Shown here: positions 23,642 through 24,928 of the stretch, one piece after another | Layout: the number at the start of each line of letters is the position of its first letter | Numbering within the stretch: position 1 is the first letter of the stretch | From: Clostridium sp. CAG:508 | GTDB lineage: Bacteria > Bacillota > Clostridia > TANB77 > CAG-508 | Assembly: GCA_000435755.1 (NCBI GenBank) | Contig: FR889108.1 | Location: 5,352 to 30,279 of the forward strand | Reading direction: 5' to 3' | Length of the DNA stretch: 24,928 bases | Position numbers and translations under genes: made by a program | Notes under the pieces: model-generated | The model's input: the letters and a program-made list of their open reading frames with translations, nothing else | Told to the model about the DNA's origin: nothing | Database searches by the model: none

Positions 23642-24928
23642 ATGAGAGGTTTAAGAGACTTTAAAGTACCAGATTTTAAATTTCCAAAATTCAAAATGAA
23701 AGACATTTCTGAAATAGAAGAAATGAATATAAATTATGATGAAATAGAAAAAAACAAAGATAAAAAGAAAGATAAAAAGGAGTTTGTTGCAACTAACTAC
23801 AACAGCATAAAAGAAATATTTGAACATTCAATAAAGACATATGCAAACAAAGAATTTATACTAGAGAAATTTGATCCAAAAGGTAGATATGAAGAAATAT
23901 CATATGAACAATTTGGAAAAGATGTAATAGGTTTTGGAACAGCACTAAATAGAGTATTAAAGTTAGAAAATAGACCAAGAATTATGATATTAAGTGAAAC
24001 AACATACGACTGGTATGTATCATATGTTACATTACTTTGTGGAGATGCAATTGCAATACCAACAGATAAAGAACTACCGGAAAATGAACTTGAAAATGTA
24101 GTAAAAAGGTCTAAAGCAGATGCAATTATATATTCAGAGAAAAAAGCAGATTCAGTAAAAAAAATAATGGAGAAATTTCCACAAGTTAAGTATTTTATAA
24201 AAATGTATTCTGAAGATGGATTACAAAACAAAACAGTCGGAATGCAATATCTAATAAATGAAGGAACAAAATTTGTTAATTCAGGAGATGATTATTTTGC
24301 TAAAGTAGAAACTGACCCAGACGAATTTAAAGTATTACTATTTACATCAGGAACTACTTCAAATGCAAAAGGAGTTATGCTTACAAGCCGTAATTTAGCA
24401 GAAAATATAAATGCTGCGACAGCCTACGCAAAAGTATATCCAGAAGACAGATTTTTCTCTGTATTACCATTACATCATACATATGAATCAACAATAGGAT
24501 TTTTACTTCCAATGGCGTGGGGAAGCTCAATTGCAGTTTGCCAAGGACTAAAACATATTGTGCCAAATATGCTAGAAAGCAAACCAAGTGTACTAATTTC
24601 AGTACCTCTTTTGATAGAAAATTTATATAAGAAAATAAATGCAAGTATAAAAAAAGCTGGCAAAGATGGTCTAGTTGGCTCAATGCTACATATTACAAAT
24701 GCACTAAAAATGGTAGGAGTTGATGTTAAACGTAAAGTATTTTCAGATATTTATGAAAACCTAGGTGGAAACTTAAGATTTATAGTATCAGCAGCAGCTC
24801 CGATAGACGCAAAAATTGGAAAATGGGTAGAAGATATAGGAATTACATTTTTACAAGGATATGGACTAACTGAAACTGCTCCGATTGCAGCACTAACACC
24901 CGAATATCAACCTAAGGTTGGTTCAGCA
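23642..24928 (+). CDS. AMP-dependent (long-chain) acyl-CoA synthetase, 5' part
   Basis: 429 codons are present and the frame is open at the right edge. The protein activates a carboxylic acid to an acyl-adenylate and then a CoA thioester. The P-loop-like motif FTSGTTSNAKGVM (residues 234-246) and GYGLTETAP (406-414) are diagnostic; LPLHHTYE lies between. The SGTTSxxKGVML version and the LHH-TYE block fit long-chain fatty acyl-CoA ligases. Residues 1-50 are an unusual extension (FKVPDFKFPKFKMKD, then KNKDKKKDKK), basic with spaced Phe and Pro, which may touch the membrane. ATG 23642 or the in-frame ATG 23630 could be the start; GAAAGGA (23622-23629) abuts the latter, which favours 23642. Confidence 0.9.
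   Translation, partial: MRGLRDFKVPDFKFPKFKMKDISEIEEMNINYDEIEKNKDKKKDKKEFVATNYNSIKEIFEHSIKTYANKEFILEKFDPKGRYEEISYEQFGKDVIGFGTALNRVLKLENRPRIMILSETTYDWYVSYVTLLCGDAIAIPTDKELPENELENVVKRSKADAIIYSEKKADSVKKIMEKFPQVKYFIKMYSEDGLQNKTVGMQYLINEGTKFVNSGDDYFAKVETDPDEFKVLLFTSGTTSNAKGVMLTSRNLAENINAATAYAKVYPEDRFFSVLPLHHTYESTIGFLLPMAWGSSIAVCQGLKHIVPNMLESKPSVLISVPLLIENLYKKINASIKKAGKDGLVGSMLHITNALKMVGVDVKRKVFSDIYENLGGNLRFIVSAAAPIDAKIGKWVEDIGITFLQGYGLTETAPIAALTPEYQPKVGSA

Noticed and set aside
1..24928. CRISPR array, IS element, prophage or rRNA
   Set aside because: No regularly spaced repeats, transposase or integrase motifs, or rRNA sequence seen on either strand.

Overview
The window is A+T-rich DNA (about 70% A+T by eye) from a Gram-positive, Clostridia-like bacterium. 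The evidence is the gene set: the ireB-ruvX-DUF1292 trio, a LexA-type SOS repressor, RbgA and MrnC (mini-RNase III), tig-clpP-clpX, a G5/SH3/GH73 wall hydrolase, strong GGAG-type ribosome sites, TTG starts and sigma-A-like promoters. Codons strongly prefer A/T at the third position. An uncultured gut Clostridia lineage is a reasonable guess, but the sequence alone does not prove it. All genes but one lie on the + strand. There are no IS elements, CRISPR arrays, prophage genes or rRNA.

Layout. (1) 1-3316: the 3' part of dnaE, then a membrane-anchored G5-SH3-glucosaminidase gene ending in a terminator. (2) 3387-7240: three poorly characterised genes. They encode a small exported protein with a VirB2-like layout, a 780-residue CpaE/TadZ/MinD-like protein with two AT-hooks and a defective P-loop, and a membrane-anchored protein with a GAF-like domain and a degenerate GGDEF domain. 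They lead directly into ireB-ruvX-DUF1292 (7254-8356). (3) 8424-10759: a four-helix membrane protein, a CYTH enzyme, rbgA (with an apparent one-base frameshift at 9499) and mrnC. (4) 10779-11356: tRNA-Glu(CUC), two hairpin terminators, and a small basic gene on the minus strand (61 aa, about 42% G+C) whose promoter is back-to-back with that of recN. (5) 11357-17615: recN, lysS, a membrane-anchored unknown, an M50 protease, tsaD and a metallophosphoesterase. (6) 17687-21793: tig, clpP, clpX, lexA. (7) 21815-24928: a membrane protein, a monocistronic mreB, and the 5' part of an acyl-CoA synthetase gene that runs off the window.

How the genes fit together. Most are housekeeping: replication and repair (dnaE, ruvX, recN, lexA), translation and RNA maturation (tRNA-Glu, lysS, tsaD, rbgA, mrnC), proteostasis (tig, clpP, clpX, M50 protease), and the cell envelope (GH73 hydrolase, mreB, acyl-CoA synthetase, IreB). 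The least explained parts are the 3387-7240 cluster and the small minus-strand gene. The most checkable anomaly is the rbgA frameshift, which separates the motif carrying the catalytic histidine from the rest of the GTPase.
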